A stretch of DNA of 64,000 nucleotides from an uncultured Verrucomicrobiota bacterium (GTDB lineage: Bacteria; Verrucomicrobiota; Verrucomicrobiia; Limisphaerales; UBA9464), in the NCBI GenBank assembly GCA_903916195.1, contig CAIWVP010000191.1, positions 25,837 through 89,836 on the forward strand. Reading direction: 5' to 3'. The stretch's first letter is position 1, and each line of letters starts with the position of its first letter. The notes beneath the pieces were generated by a model. The model did no database searches, was not told the origin of the DNA, and worked only from the letters and a program-made list of their open reading frames with translations. The translations under genes were made by a program, and so were the position numbers. This document shows, piece by piece, positions 30,523 to 38,936 of this stretch.

Positions 30523-31449
30523 TCAGAGCTTCAGGCCGGCGAAGGCGTTGTTGAAGCTGCTGCTGGTCTCGATGCGTCCGCCCAAGGCTTGGCGCAGGTA
30601 GATCACCGCGCTCTCCATGTCGGTCACCGATTTCGGGAGCGTGGTGCCGGCCGCGTTGGCGTGGCCGCCGCCCTGCAGCTTGGAGGCGATGGCGAGGGCC
30701 TCCCCGTTCTGGCTGCGGAAGCTGGCGACGACGGTGCGGTTGGATTTGAGGAAGAGCGTGACCAGCACCTTGAAATGCGTGGCCTTGCACTCCAGCAGCC
30801 GGTGGACGATGAGGTTCGTGTTGCCCACGGTCGTCTTCACCACGCCGACGTCGTGGTTGATCTCTTCCAGGTGGGCGCGGCTCCAGTCGTAGCCGATGGG
30901 ATCCTCGACCCGGCGCTTGGTGGTCATCACCTCGAGCAACGGATGGTCCAGCAGACGTTCCGCCTTGCCCTCGATGATGGCATGGAGGTTCCAGAAGCCG
31001 TAGGTCTTCACCAGGCTCGAGTAGTCGTTGGCGAGGTCGAAATCCGGGTCGTTCTGGAGCCAGAGGTCGCCCACGTTGGTGAGATGGACCAACCGGTCGA
31101 GCTCAGGCGAGCTGATCCCCTGCTCACGGCAGAGATCGTAGCAGAGGAGCGCGGCCGATTTGTGGATGTCATGGACGAGCTTGGCGTGGCGGGCCGGCGT
31201 CGCGGTCGTGTGGTGGTCGACGACGAGCCACTGCGGCTTGTCCAGTCGCGGCTCGAAGCTGAAGTCGGTGGCCCAGGCGACGCGTTCCTGGAGATTGCGG
31301 TTCTTCCAACCTTGGTAGTTCCACGCCTGCAACGGCGTGTTCTCGGCGTAGAGGGCGCGGGCAAGCCGCTGGAGGAGCAGGCCGGCGACGAGGCCGTCGA
31401 GGTCGCTCTCATGCGTCAGGATGACCTCTGGTTTCGGAAGCGATAGCAC
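30523..31449 (-). CDS. DHH superfamily phosphoesterase
   Basis: ILTHESDLDGLVAGLLLQRLA; WLVVDHHTTATPA; C-terminal GGGHANAAGTTL (DHHA1). GTG start at 31449. Confidence 0.85.
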   Translation of the reverse strand: MLSLPKPEVILTHESDLDGLVAGLLLQRLARALYAENTPLQAWNYQGWKNRNLQERVAWATDFSFEPRLDKPQWLVVDHHTTATPARHAKLVHDIHKSAALLCYDLCREQGISSPELDRLVHLTNVGDLWLQNDPDFDLANDYSSLVKTYGFWNLHAIIEGKAERLLDHPLLEVMTTKRRVEDPIGYDWSRAHLEEINHDVGVVKTTVGNTNLIVHRLLECKATHFKVLVTLFLKSNRTVVASFRSQNGEALAIASKLQGGGHANAAGTTLPKSVTDMESAVIYLRQALGGRIETSSSFNNAFAGLKL

Positions 31450-31558
31450 GGGCGGACCGTAGGCATCGGGGCGCGGGGTGGGAACCGGATTCGTCGCCGC
31501 GCCCGGGACGTGCCGGGCGACCTTGCTGTGCAGCCTCCGTCTGGTAGTTTCGGCGCAC

Positions 31559-32617
31559 ATGCAACGCCGCCTGCTGGCCTTCCTGGCCGTCCTGTCCGTG
31601 TCGGTCGCCGTCGAGGCGGCGGAGCGCGTGTTCGATTTCAGCCTGACGCCGCCGGGTTCGATGCCCGAGGGGTTCAGCGCCTTCCGCGCGGGCGTCGGCA
31701 AGGAGGCCGATTGGAAGGTCGTGCTCACCGAGGTGCCGAGCAGTTTCAAACCGGTCTCGGCCAAGGCGGCCGAGGCCAACCGCCTGCCGGTGCTGGCGCA
31801 GGTGGCCGCCGATCCGGTGGACGAACGCTTCCCGGTGCTGGTCTTCGACGGAGAGAGATACGGCGACATGACGCTGACCACGCGCTTCAAGATCGCCGGC
31901 GGCGCGACGGAGCAGATGGCCGGCGTCGTCTTCCGGGCGCAGGACGAGAAGAACTTCTACGTCGTCCGCGCCAACGCGCTCGACGGCAACGTGCGGTTCT
32001 ACAAGTTCCTCCAAGGCGAGCGCTCGGCGCCGGTGGGGAACTCCATCCCGGTGTCGCGGGGCGATTGGCACGAGCTGACCGTGCGCTGCGTCGGCAACCG
32101 GATCCACGTGCTGTTCGACGGCAAGGAAGCCATCCCGGAGCTGAGCGACAACTCGTTCCTCTCGGGCAAGGTCGGGTTCATGACCAAGTCCGATTCCTTG
32201 GCCTACTTCAGCGAGGCCAAGGTCAGCTACAAACCGCTCGAGACGCTCGCCACGTCGATGGTCCGCGAGTTGTCCGAGCGCCAGCCGCGCCTGCTCAACG
32301 CCCGCATCTACGGCAAGACCACCAGCAAGCCGGAGCTCCACGTGCTCGCGAGCAAGGCCGGCGACGAGGCCGGCAAGCTCGCCGAGGAGACGGAGCTCAA
32401 GGTCTTCAGCGAGAACCAGAGCTACTTCGCCAAGACCAAGACCGAGCACATCGTCACCGCACCGCTGCACGACCGGAACGGCGAGACGGTGGGCGTGGTG
32501 AAGTTCTTCCTCAAGCCGTTCCCCGGCCAGACCGAGGCGGCCGCGATCACCCGCGTCCTGCCCATCGTGAAGGACCTCGAGGCCCGTGTCAGCTCGGCCC
32601 GGGACCTCACGGATTGA
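31559..32617 (+). CDS. secreted DUF1080/LamG-like concanavalin-fold protein
   Basis: Signal peptide MQRRLLAFLAVLSVSVAVEA; MTLTTRFKIAGGATEQMAGVVFRAQDEKNFYVVRANALDGNVRFYKF. Confidence 0.7.
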   Translation: MQRRLLAFLAVLSVSVAVEAAERVFDFSLTPPGSMPEGFSAFRAGVGKEADWKVVLTEVPSSFKPVSAKAAEANRLPVLAQVAADPVDERFPVLVFDGERYGDMTLTTRFKIAGGATEQMAGVVFRAQDEKNFYVVRANALDGNVRFYKFLQGERSAPVGNSIPVSRGDWHELTVRCVGNRIHVLFDGKEAIPELSDNSFLSGKVGFMTKSDSLAYFSEAKVSYKPLETLATSMVRELSERQPRLLNARIYGKTTSKPELHVLASKAGDEAGKLAEETELKVFSENQSYFAKTKTEHIVTAPLHDRNGETVGVVKFFLKPFPGQTEAAAITRVLPIVKDLEARVSSARDLTD

Positions 32618-32950
32618 CCGGCAGGCCGGCGACGCACCTGTGATCCCGAGGTGGCCGCCCGGGGCGGGTTTTACCCCATGGGCCGGATCTTCGGCGGATG
32701 GATAGGATGGGCAGGTGCAAATCCTCGTTCCTCCTCCCAAACCACTTCCCGAGATCCTCCCCTCCCTCGGCGTCCGGCGCGACCCTCCGGTCCACGTCCA
32801 TGCCGGCCGGGTGACTGTCCCCCGATCGCGGACCCGCCGTCGTGCCACCGGATGTCCGTTACGCGGGCTTTCCCACGTGTCCGCAGCGGGATCGTCACTC
32901 TTGTCACCTCGCCAAAAGATGGCAGAGCGGATGCTATCCTCATCGTCGCT

Positions 32951-33502
32951 ATGAAAGCTGCCATCTTCTTCGAGCGCGATGGAGTGCTCAACCTCTGCGA
33001 GACCCGGCACGGTCACCAAGTGGTGCCGCTGCGGTTGGAACAGTTCAAGGTCAACCCCGTCGCCTCCGTTCTGCTCCACCAACTCAAGCTGGCCGGGTTC
33101 GTCCTCATCGCCACGACCCACCAACCGGCCGTCGCGCGCGGCGACTTGTCGCGCAACGAACTCGACCTCATGCACATGATCCTCCGCCGCAAGCTACCGC
33201 TGGACGATATCATGCTCTGCCCGCATGACGACGCCTCGCATCCCTGCCAGAAGCCTCAACCGGGGATGTTCTTGGAAGCGGCGTTCAAATGGAGCCTGGA
33301 CCTCGACCGCTCCTACATCATCTCGGACAAGTGGCAGGACGCCAAAGCCGGGCAGGTCGCCGGTTGCACCACGGTGATGATCCGCTCGCCTTGGATCGGA
33401 GACGACCACCACGACTTCGTGGTGGACGACCTCGAAACCGCGGTCGCCAAGATCGGCCTACTCCAGAACAACCTGTACGGTCGCGAAGTCGCGATGGCCT
33501 GA
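32951..33502 (+). CDS. HAD-IIIA family (GmhB-like) protein with substituted nucleophile
   Basis: IFFERDGVLN (family consensus F-L-D-R-D-G-V), KPQPGMFLEAAFKW, IISDKWQDAKAGQVAGC. Confidence 0.8.
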   Translation: MKAAIFFERDGVLNLCETRHGHQVVPLRLEQFKVNPVASVLLHQLKLAGFVLIATTHQPAVARGDLSRNELDLMHMILRRKLPLDDIMLCPHDDASHPCQKPQPGMFLEAAFKWSLDLDRSYIISDKWQDAKAGQVAGCTTVMIRSPWIGDDHHDFVVDDLETAVAKIGLLQNNLYGREVAMA

Positions 33503-33897
33503 GGGTAGCTGAAAAGCTGCCACGGACGGCAACCTCACCTCACCTCACCCCACCCGGCTCCAAGGCGGAGCGTGCCGCCGGCGTCCCATCTTTCTCACCG
33601 ATGAAAACGCTCGATCCGCAGGCGATCTGGACCCTCGCAGGTGTCCGGCCGTCGCGGATAGGCGGGACCAAACCGCCAGTGTCGCCGTCGCGGCAGAGAT
33701 TCCGCTTCAGGGACCACCAGAGCCATCTCTCGACCGGTGCAGGGCAGTTCACCAAGCCGGAAAAGACACGACGCGGCGTCGGATGGCTCCACCCGCCCGG
33801 TGCCATGACGGTCGCCGAGCCGTGACGATCAAGCTGGCCTGGATACAGACGGGACCCGGATCCGCATCCGGTCCGTCCTATCTCTCCGGGGTCGCCG

Positions 33898-34971
33898 CTA
33901 TTCCCTCCATCCGTGGTTCTCGCGGACTTGGAGCATGGCGGCCAGGATGTTGTTCCAGGTCTCCTGCTTCATGAGCATCTCGTTGGGGAACATGCAGCCG
34001 TCCCAGCAGATGTGGCGGGTCTTCTTGGTGACCTTGCCCTTGTCGTCGCGGAGCCAGTAGCCGGCGTCGCGGGCGACGTTGAGCTTGCCGTTCACGTCGT
34101 TGACCGGGCAGTGCTTGCCGGTCTTCTCGTGGTCGCCGGAGCCCTTCACCGTGGCGTCGTTCTGCGCGACGTGGAAGTCGATGGTCCAGGGCCGGAGCGC
34201 GGCGGTCATCTTCTTCATCGCTTGATGGAACAGCTCGGGTTCCCAGTGGAACTTGGGCGGCACGATGCGGTGGGTCGCCGGCGCGTTGTGGCCGAGGGTG
34301 TAGAGGAGCGTGTGCGCCATGTCCGCCTGGAACCCGACGACACGGGGCATCGCGGTCTCCTCGAGCGTCTGGAGCATGTACTTCCAAGAATGCATGCCGC
34401 CCCAACAGATCTCGCCCTCGGCGGCGAGGCGTTCGCCGTGGTCCTTGGCGATCTTGCCGGCCTCGCGGAAGGTCTTGGCGATGAGCTTGGTGTTGCCCTT
34501 GGGGTCCTTGTCCCAGTCGGTGACGCTGGCGGCGGTGTCGATACGGACGACGCCGTCGGGGCGGATACCGAGGTCGCGGAGCTTCTTGGCGATGCGGCAG
34601 GCCTTCTTCACGGCGCCGACCCAGTTGGCGCGCTGGGTTTCGTCGCCGATGGCCGAGCCGTCGAACCACACCGGCGCCACGACGGATCCGACCGCGAAGC
34701 CCTTGGCCTTGATCTTGTCGGCGAGCTTCTTGATCCCGTCGTCGGTGATGTCGATATTGACGTGTGGATCGTAGAGGAAGAGGTCCACACCGTCGAACTT
34801 CCGCCCGTTGACCTGCGCTTTGGCGGTCAGGTCCAGCATGGTGTCGAGGTCGATGAAGGGCTCGGCACCGGGGCTGCCCTTGCCGACGAGGCCGGGCCAC
34901 ATGGCGTTGTGGAGCTTCGGGAAATTGTTGGCGGCAGACGCGGGAGCGGGGGCGGGGGCGGCTTTTTTCAT
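33898..34971 (-). CDS. TIM-barrel sugar phosphate isomerase/epimerase-like protein
   Basis: ATG at 34971 (MKKAAPAPAPASAANNF...); VVGFQADMAHTLLYT, TIDFHVAQND, GEICWGGMHSW pattern of xylose-isomerase-like TIM barrels. Confidence 0.65.
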   Translation of the reverse strand: MKKAAPAPAPASAANNFPKLHNAMWPGLVGKGSPGAEPFIDLDTMLDLTAKAQVNGRKFDGVDLFLYDPHVNIDITDDGIKKLADKIKAKGFAVGSVVAPVWFDGSAIGDETQRANWVGAVKKACRIAKKLRDLGIRPDGVVRIDTAASVTDWDKDPKGNTKLIAKTFREAGKIAKDHGERLAAEGEICWGGMHSWKYMLQTLEETAMPRVVGFQADMAHTLLYTLGHNAPATHRIVPPKFHWEPELFHQAMKKMTAALRPWTIDFHVAQNDATVKGSGDHEKTGKHCPVNDVNGKLNVARDAGYWLRDDKGKVTKKTRHICWDGCMFPNEMLMKQETWNNILAAMLQVRENHGWRE

Positions 34972-35149
34972 GGCATGGAGATGTGCGCGAGTAACTGCCG
35001 GAAAGGCCGGGGCGGGGCAAGCGGCTTTTGGCGGAAAGCCGGGATCGGCGCCGGAGCAGGCCGTGTCCCGAACGCGGCACGGGAAATTCCCGAGGGTCCA
35101 CAACTTCCCGTCTTGGCGAGGATGCCGGTTTCCGCGATGGTCTCCCCCA

Positions 35150-36208
35150 GTGATTCAGACCGCCGCCGAACTGAGCGACCTCGCGGCCCGCATCCATGAT
35201 GCTCCGTGGGTCGGCATCGATACCGAGGCCGACAGCCTCCATGCCTATCCGGAGAAGCTCTGCCTGCTGCAGATCGCCATCCCGGACGGCGCCTACCTCG
35301 TCGATCCGCTGGCAGACCTCCACCTCGAACCGGTCTGGGAGGCGTTCGACAAGCACGAACTGATCCTCCACGCCTCGGACTACGACCTTCATCTGCTCTA
35401 CAACGGGCACCATTTCAAGCCGACGAGCCTGTTCGACACGATGTGGGCGGCGCGGATGGTCGGCGACGCGAAGTTCGGCCTCAACGACGTGCTCACGAGA
35501 TACCTCGGCCTCACGCTGGAGAAAGGTGCGCAAAAGGCCGACTGGGGCATGCGACCGCTCACGGCGCGGATGACCGAGTACGCGCTGAACGACGTCCGCT
35601 ACCTCCGGGAGATCGAGCAACTGCTCCGCGCGAAGCTCACCGAGCTCGGCCGGTTGGAATGGCATCGTCAGCTCTGCGCGCGGTTGATCGAGGACAACGC
35701 CAGCCTCAGCCAGGTCGACATGAACACGGCTTGGCGCATGCGCGGCCACGACCAACTCGACGACACCGGCCTCGCCGTGCTCCGCGAGCTCTGGCTCTGG
35801 CGAGAGAAGGACGCACTGCGGACCGGCCGGCCACCGTTCTTCATCCTCAAGCACGAGGCGCTCAGCGAGATCGCCGGGCAGGCCAGCACCGGCGGGCCGA
35901 AAGCCGTCAAACTCCCCCATTTCCTCACACCGAAGCGGCGCTCGGGCATCCACGAAGCGATCGATCGCGGCCTCGCGGTGCCGGGAGCCGATCGCCCGAC
36001 GCACATCCGCGTCCACTCGCGCCGGATGACCGGTGCCGAGCTGGATTACGCCGACGTGCTGAAGGTGCGCCGGGACAAGCGCGCCGAGGAACTCGTGATG
36101 GACCCCACCATCATCGCATCGCGCGGCACCCTCTTCGCCTTGGCACGGAACGATCCCGGCGAATGGGAACGGCTGCTGCCGTGGCAGCGGGAGATCCTGA
36201 AGGACTGA
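35150..36208 (+). CDS. rnd: ribonuclease D
   Basis: APWVGIDTEADSLHAYPEKLCLLQIA; LILHASDYDLHLLY; ADWGMRPLTARMTEYALNDVRYL (DEDDy); HRDC-like C-terminus. GTG start at 35150. Confidence 0.88.
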   Translation: MIQTAAELSDLAARIHDAPWVGIDTEADSLHAYPEKLCLLQIAIPDGAYLVDPLADLHLEPVWEAFDKHELILHASDYDLHLLYNGHHFKPTSLFDTMWAARMVGDAKFGLNDVLTRYLGLTLEKGAQKADWGMRPLTARMTEYALNDVRYLREIEQLLRAKLTELGRLEWHRQLCARLIEDNASLSQVDMNTAWRMRGHDQLDDTGLAVLRELWLWREKDALRTGRPPFFILKHEALSEIAGQASTGGPKAVKLPHFLTPKRRSGIHEAIDRGLAVPGADRPTHIRVHSRRMTGAELDYADVLKVRRDKRAEELVMDPTIIASRGTLFALARNDPGEWERLLPWQREILKD

Positions 36209-36216
36209 GCCGGACG

Positions 36217-36235
36217 GGCGGCTGGAAAGGCCGCC
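36217..36235. repeat. hairpin GGCGGC-TGGAAAG-GCCGCC immediately after the rnd stop
   Basis: 6-bp stem with TGGAAAG loop; same loop as the hairpins at 38.8 kb. Confidence 0.5.
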
Positions 36236-36382
36236 GACGGCACCCATGACGATGGATCGGAAGAGAACTGCCTCCGGCTTCATCTTGCCGGGCAGCTCCA
36301 GTTTGCAGCCGTCCGTTTCCTGCCGATCCGCCGGACAATCCGCTTCCCACCCGGCGCTCGCTGTCTAGCCTTTGAGCACACC

Positions 36383-37918
36383 ATGAGCGATCCCCTTCCC
36401 CGTCCGTTGAGCCGCCGGGATCTCTTGCGCGGCATCGCCGGCATCGGTGTCGGGGCCGCGTTCGGTGGCTGCGCCGGCCCGCTCCACGACACGACGGACC
36501 GCCCATCCAAGCCGAACGCCATCACCCGCGAGAACGCCCGGCCCGGCACCCGCGACTGGATGCTCACCTCGCCGCGCATCGAACCGACGTCGCGCTATCG
36601 CTGCCCCTGGATCGAAGGCTATTGCTCGCACGCTCGCGCTCACGCCGGCGAGACCGTGCGCTTCTTCGTCAGCACCGACCCCGCCTCGGATTTCCATTTG
36701 GACATCTACCGCCTCGGCTACTACGGCGGGACGGGCGGACGCCACATGACCTCGCTCGGACCGTTCAAGGGCGCGACGCAGCCGGTGCCCGCCGTCGGCG
36801 CAAAGCGGCTCCGCGATTGCGCGTGGACGCCGTGCGCCGAGCTCAAGATCCCGGCCGATTGGGTGAGCGGCGTCTATCTCGGCAAGCTCACCGCGGACCA
36901 AGGCGGCGTGCAGAGCTACGTCGTCTTCATCGTGCGCGACGACCGCCGCGCGGACCTGATGTTCCAGTGCAGCGACCACACGTGGCAGGCCTACAACCGC
37001 TGGCCGGACCAGTTCTCGCTCTACGACGACGGCAAGGACCAATGGTACTGGGGCGGCGGGGTGCAGGTCGGCTTCGACCGGCCCTACGGGAAGTATTGCC
37101 AGATCTTCGACGCGCCGTTGAGCACCGGCTCCGGCGAGTTCCTGCTCTGGGAATTCCCGACCGCCTACTGGCTCGAAGCGCTCGGGTATGACGTCACCTA
37201 CGTCTCGAACCAGGACACGCACGGCGATCCGCGCGGGTTGCGCCGGGCGAAGGGCTTCCTGTCCGTCGGCCACGACGAGTACTGGAGCATCGAGATGTTC
37301 CGGAACCTCCAGGCCGCGGTCGCGGACGGCCTGAGCGTGGCCTTCCTCTCGGGCAACACGTGCTGCGGGCGGATCGTCTTCTCGCCGGACGGCCGCGGCG
37401 TGCCGGACCGCGTGTTCGAGCGCGTCGGCGTGTTCGGGCCGCCGGGCGGCACGCGCGATTTCGTCGCCATGGCCTCGCTCGCGCACGAGCGGCCCTACGC
37501 CAACGAGCTGGTCGGCGCGCACAGCACCGGACCGGTGACCGGCGGCGCGGATTGGACGTGCCACCAGCCGGACCACTGGATCTTCGCCGGCACCGGGATG
37601 AAGAAAGGCGACGGCATCCCCGGCCTCGTCGGCTGGGAATGGCACGGTGATCCCGCGCCGATACCCGGTCTCGAGATCGTCGCGACCGGACCGACACAAT
37701 CCGCGCCCGGGAAACCGAACGACGGCATCTTCACCGCGACCGTGTATCCCGGACCGAAGGGCAACTTCGTCTTCAACGCCGCCACCATCTGGTGGGGCGA
37801 CGGCCTGAGCGCGCCGCCGGGCTACGTGCGACCGAGCGTCTATACCACACCCCAAGGCCCCGATCCGCGCGTGCAACGCATCACCGGGAACATCCTCGCA
37901 CGGATGATCGGCGGCTGA
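36383..37918 (+). CDS. Tat-exported N,N-dimethylformamidase large-subunit-like protein
   Basis: LSRRDLLRGIAGIGVGAAFGGC; IYRLGYYGGTGGR; FLSVGHDEYWSIEMFRNLQAAVADGLSVAFLSGN is characteristic of the DMFase beta-subunit family. Confidence 0.8.
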   Translation: MSDPLPRPLSRRDLLRGIAGIGVGAAFGGCAGPLHDTTDRPSKPNAITRENARPGTRDWMLTSPRIEPTSRYRCPWIEGYCSHARAHAGETVRFFVSTDPASDFHLDIYRLGYYGGTGGRHMTSLGPFKGATQPVPAVGAKRLRDCAWTPCAELKIPADWVSGVYLGKLTADQGGVQSYVVFIVRDDRRADLMFQCSDHTWQAYNRWPDQFSLYDDGKDQWYWGGGVQVGFDRPYGKYCQIFDAPLSTGSGEFLLWEFPTAYWLEALGYDVTYVSNQDTHGDPRGLRRAKGFLSVGHDEYWSIEMFRNLQAAVADGLSVAFLSGNTCCGRIVFSPDGRGVPDRVFERVGVFGPPGGTRDFVAMASLAHERPYANELVGAHSTGPVTGGADWTCHQPDHWIFAGTGMKKGDGIPGLVGWEWHGDPAPIPGLEIVATGPTQSAPGKPNDGIFTATVYPGPKGNFVFNAATIWWGDGLSAPPGYVRPSVYTTPQGPDPRVQRITGNILARMIGG

Positions 37919-38008
37919 GAACCGCGGGCGGTCCGGCAAGGCGGGACGACCGGTGCCCCCTGCCCACTTCGAGCTTCCCACTTCGCGCGGCGATCCTACC
38001 TTGGCTTC

Positions 38009-38698
38009 ATGTACACCACGGAAGCCCTGTTCGACCTCGTCCACACCGAGCACTCAGCGCTTTTCGAAGGCACGCGGTATCCTTGGGAAGTCCTCACGAA
38101 AATCGCCGAGCACATCCGGCTGAACCTGCGTCCCGTCCAACTCCACCGCGCCGTGGGCCGCGTCCACATCGGCGAGCACGTCCAGATCGGCGAAGGCACC
38201 GTCGTCGAGGACGGTGCGATGATCATCGGCCCGGCCATCATCGGGAAGAACTGCCAGATCCGCCACGGCGCCTACATCCGCGAGAACGTCATCCTCGGCG
38301 ACGGCTGCACCGTGGGGAACTCCTGCGAGGTGAAGAACTCCCTGCTCTTCAACGGCGCGCAGGTGCCGCACTTCAACTACGTGGGTGACTGCGTTCTCGG
38401 CCACAAGGCCCATCTCGGCGCGGGCGCGGCCCTGTCCAACCTCAAGCTCGACGGCAGCAACGTATGGGTGGACGGCCACGACGGCGTGCCGATCGACACC
38501 GGGCTGCGCAAATTCGGCGCGTTGCTCGGCGACCACACCGACATCGGTTGCAACGCCGTGCTGAACCCCGGCTCCATCATCGGCCGCAACTCGCTCGTCT
38601 ATCCCGCGCTCTCGTGGCGCGGCTACCTGCCGCCGAACATGATCGCCAAGCACAAGCACCGCCCCGACGTCATCGTGCGGCGGCCGCGGGAGATGTGA
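38009..38698 (+). CDS. left-handed beta-helix (hexapeptide repeat) acyl/nucleotidyl-transferase-like protein
   Basis: Hexapeptide repeats: VHIGEHVQIGEGTVVEDGAMIIGPAIIGKNCQIRHGAYIRENVILGDGCTVGNSCEVKNS. Confidence 0.8.
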   Translation: MYTTEALFDLVHTEHSALFEGTRYPWEVLTKIAEHIRLNLRPVQLHRAVGRVHIGEHVQIGEGTVVEDGAMIIGPAIIGKNCQIRHGAYIRENVILGDGCTVGNSCEVKNSLLFNGAQVPHFNYVGDCVLGHKAHLGAGAALSNLKLDGSNVWVDGHDGVPIDTGLRKFGALLGDHTDIGCNAVLNPGSIIGRNSLVYPALSWRGYLPPNMIAKHKHRPDVIVRRPREM

Positions 38699-38704
38699 TC
38701 CCTT

Positions 38705-38843
38705 AGGGCAGGCTTTCGAGCCTGCCGGTTCCGGGGACTGTCAGTCCCCAGGACGGTGCGGACCCACCGCACGCCCCGAGTTCCCGGGCATTTCGGGGGA
38801 CTGGAAAGTCCGCCGAACCGGCAGGCTGGAAAGCCTCCCCTAC
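38705..38843. repeat. REP-like pair of hairpin modules in inverted orientation
   Basis: GGCAGGCTTTCGAGCCTGCCGGTTCCGGGGACTGTCAGTCCCC (38705-38749) and the near-reverse-complement GGGGACTGGAAAGTCCGCCGAACCGGCAGGCTGGAAAGCCTCCC (38795-38840). Confidence 0.75.
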
Positions 38844-38891
38844 ATCCGACGACATCCGACGACATCCGGCCACTTCCGGCCACTTCCGGCG
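38842..38891. repeat. 10-bp tandem repeat, 5 units
   Basis: ACATCCGACG ACATCCGACG ACATCCGGCC ACTTCCGGCC ACTTCCGGCG. Confidence 0.9.
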
Positions 38892-38936
38892 CCTACTTCC
38901 TTTGCGCCTTCCGCGTCTTCGCTGTTCACTCCGCGC

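Noticed and set aside
32695-32716. GGATGGATAGGATGGGCAGG as a G-quadruplex
   Set aside because: Only GG runs (two tetrads), no conserved context; too weak to claim.
33533-33551. CTCAC tandem triplet (CTCACCTCACCTCACC)
   Set aside because: Very short simple repeat with no further support.
33878-36283. 801-aa minus-strand ORF
   Set aside because: Antisense to rnd, then an alternate frame of the TIM-barrel gene; not coherent as a protein.
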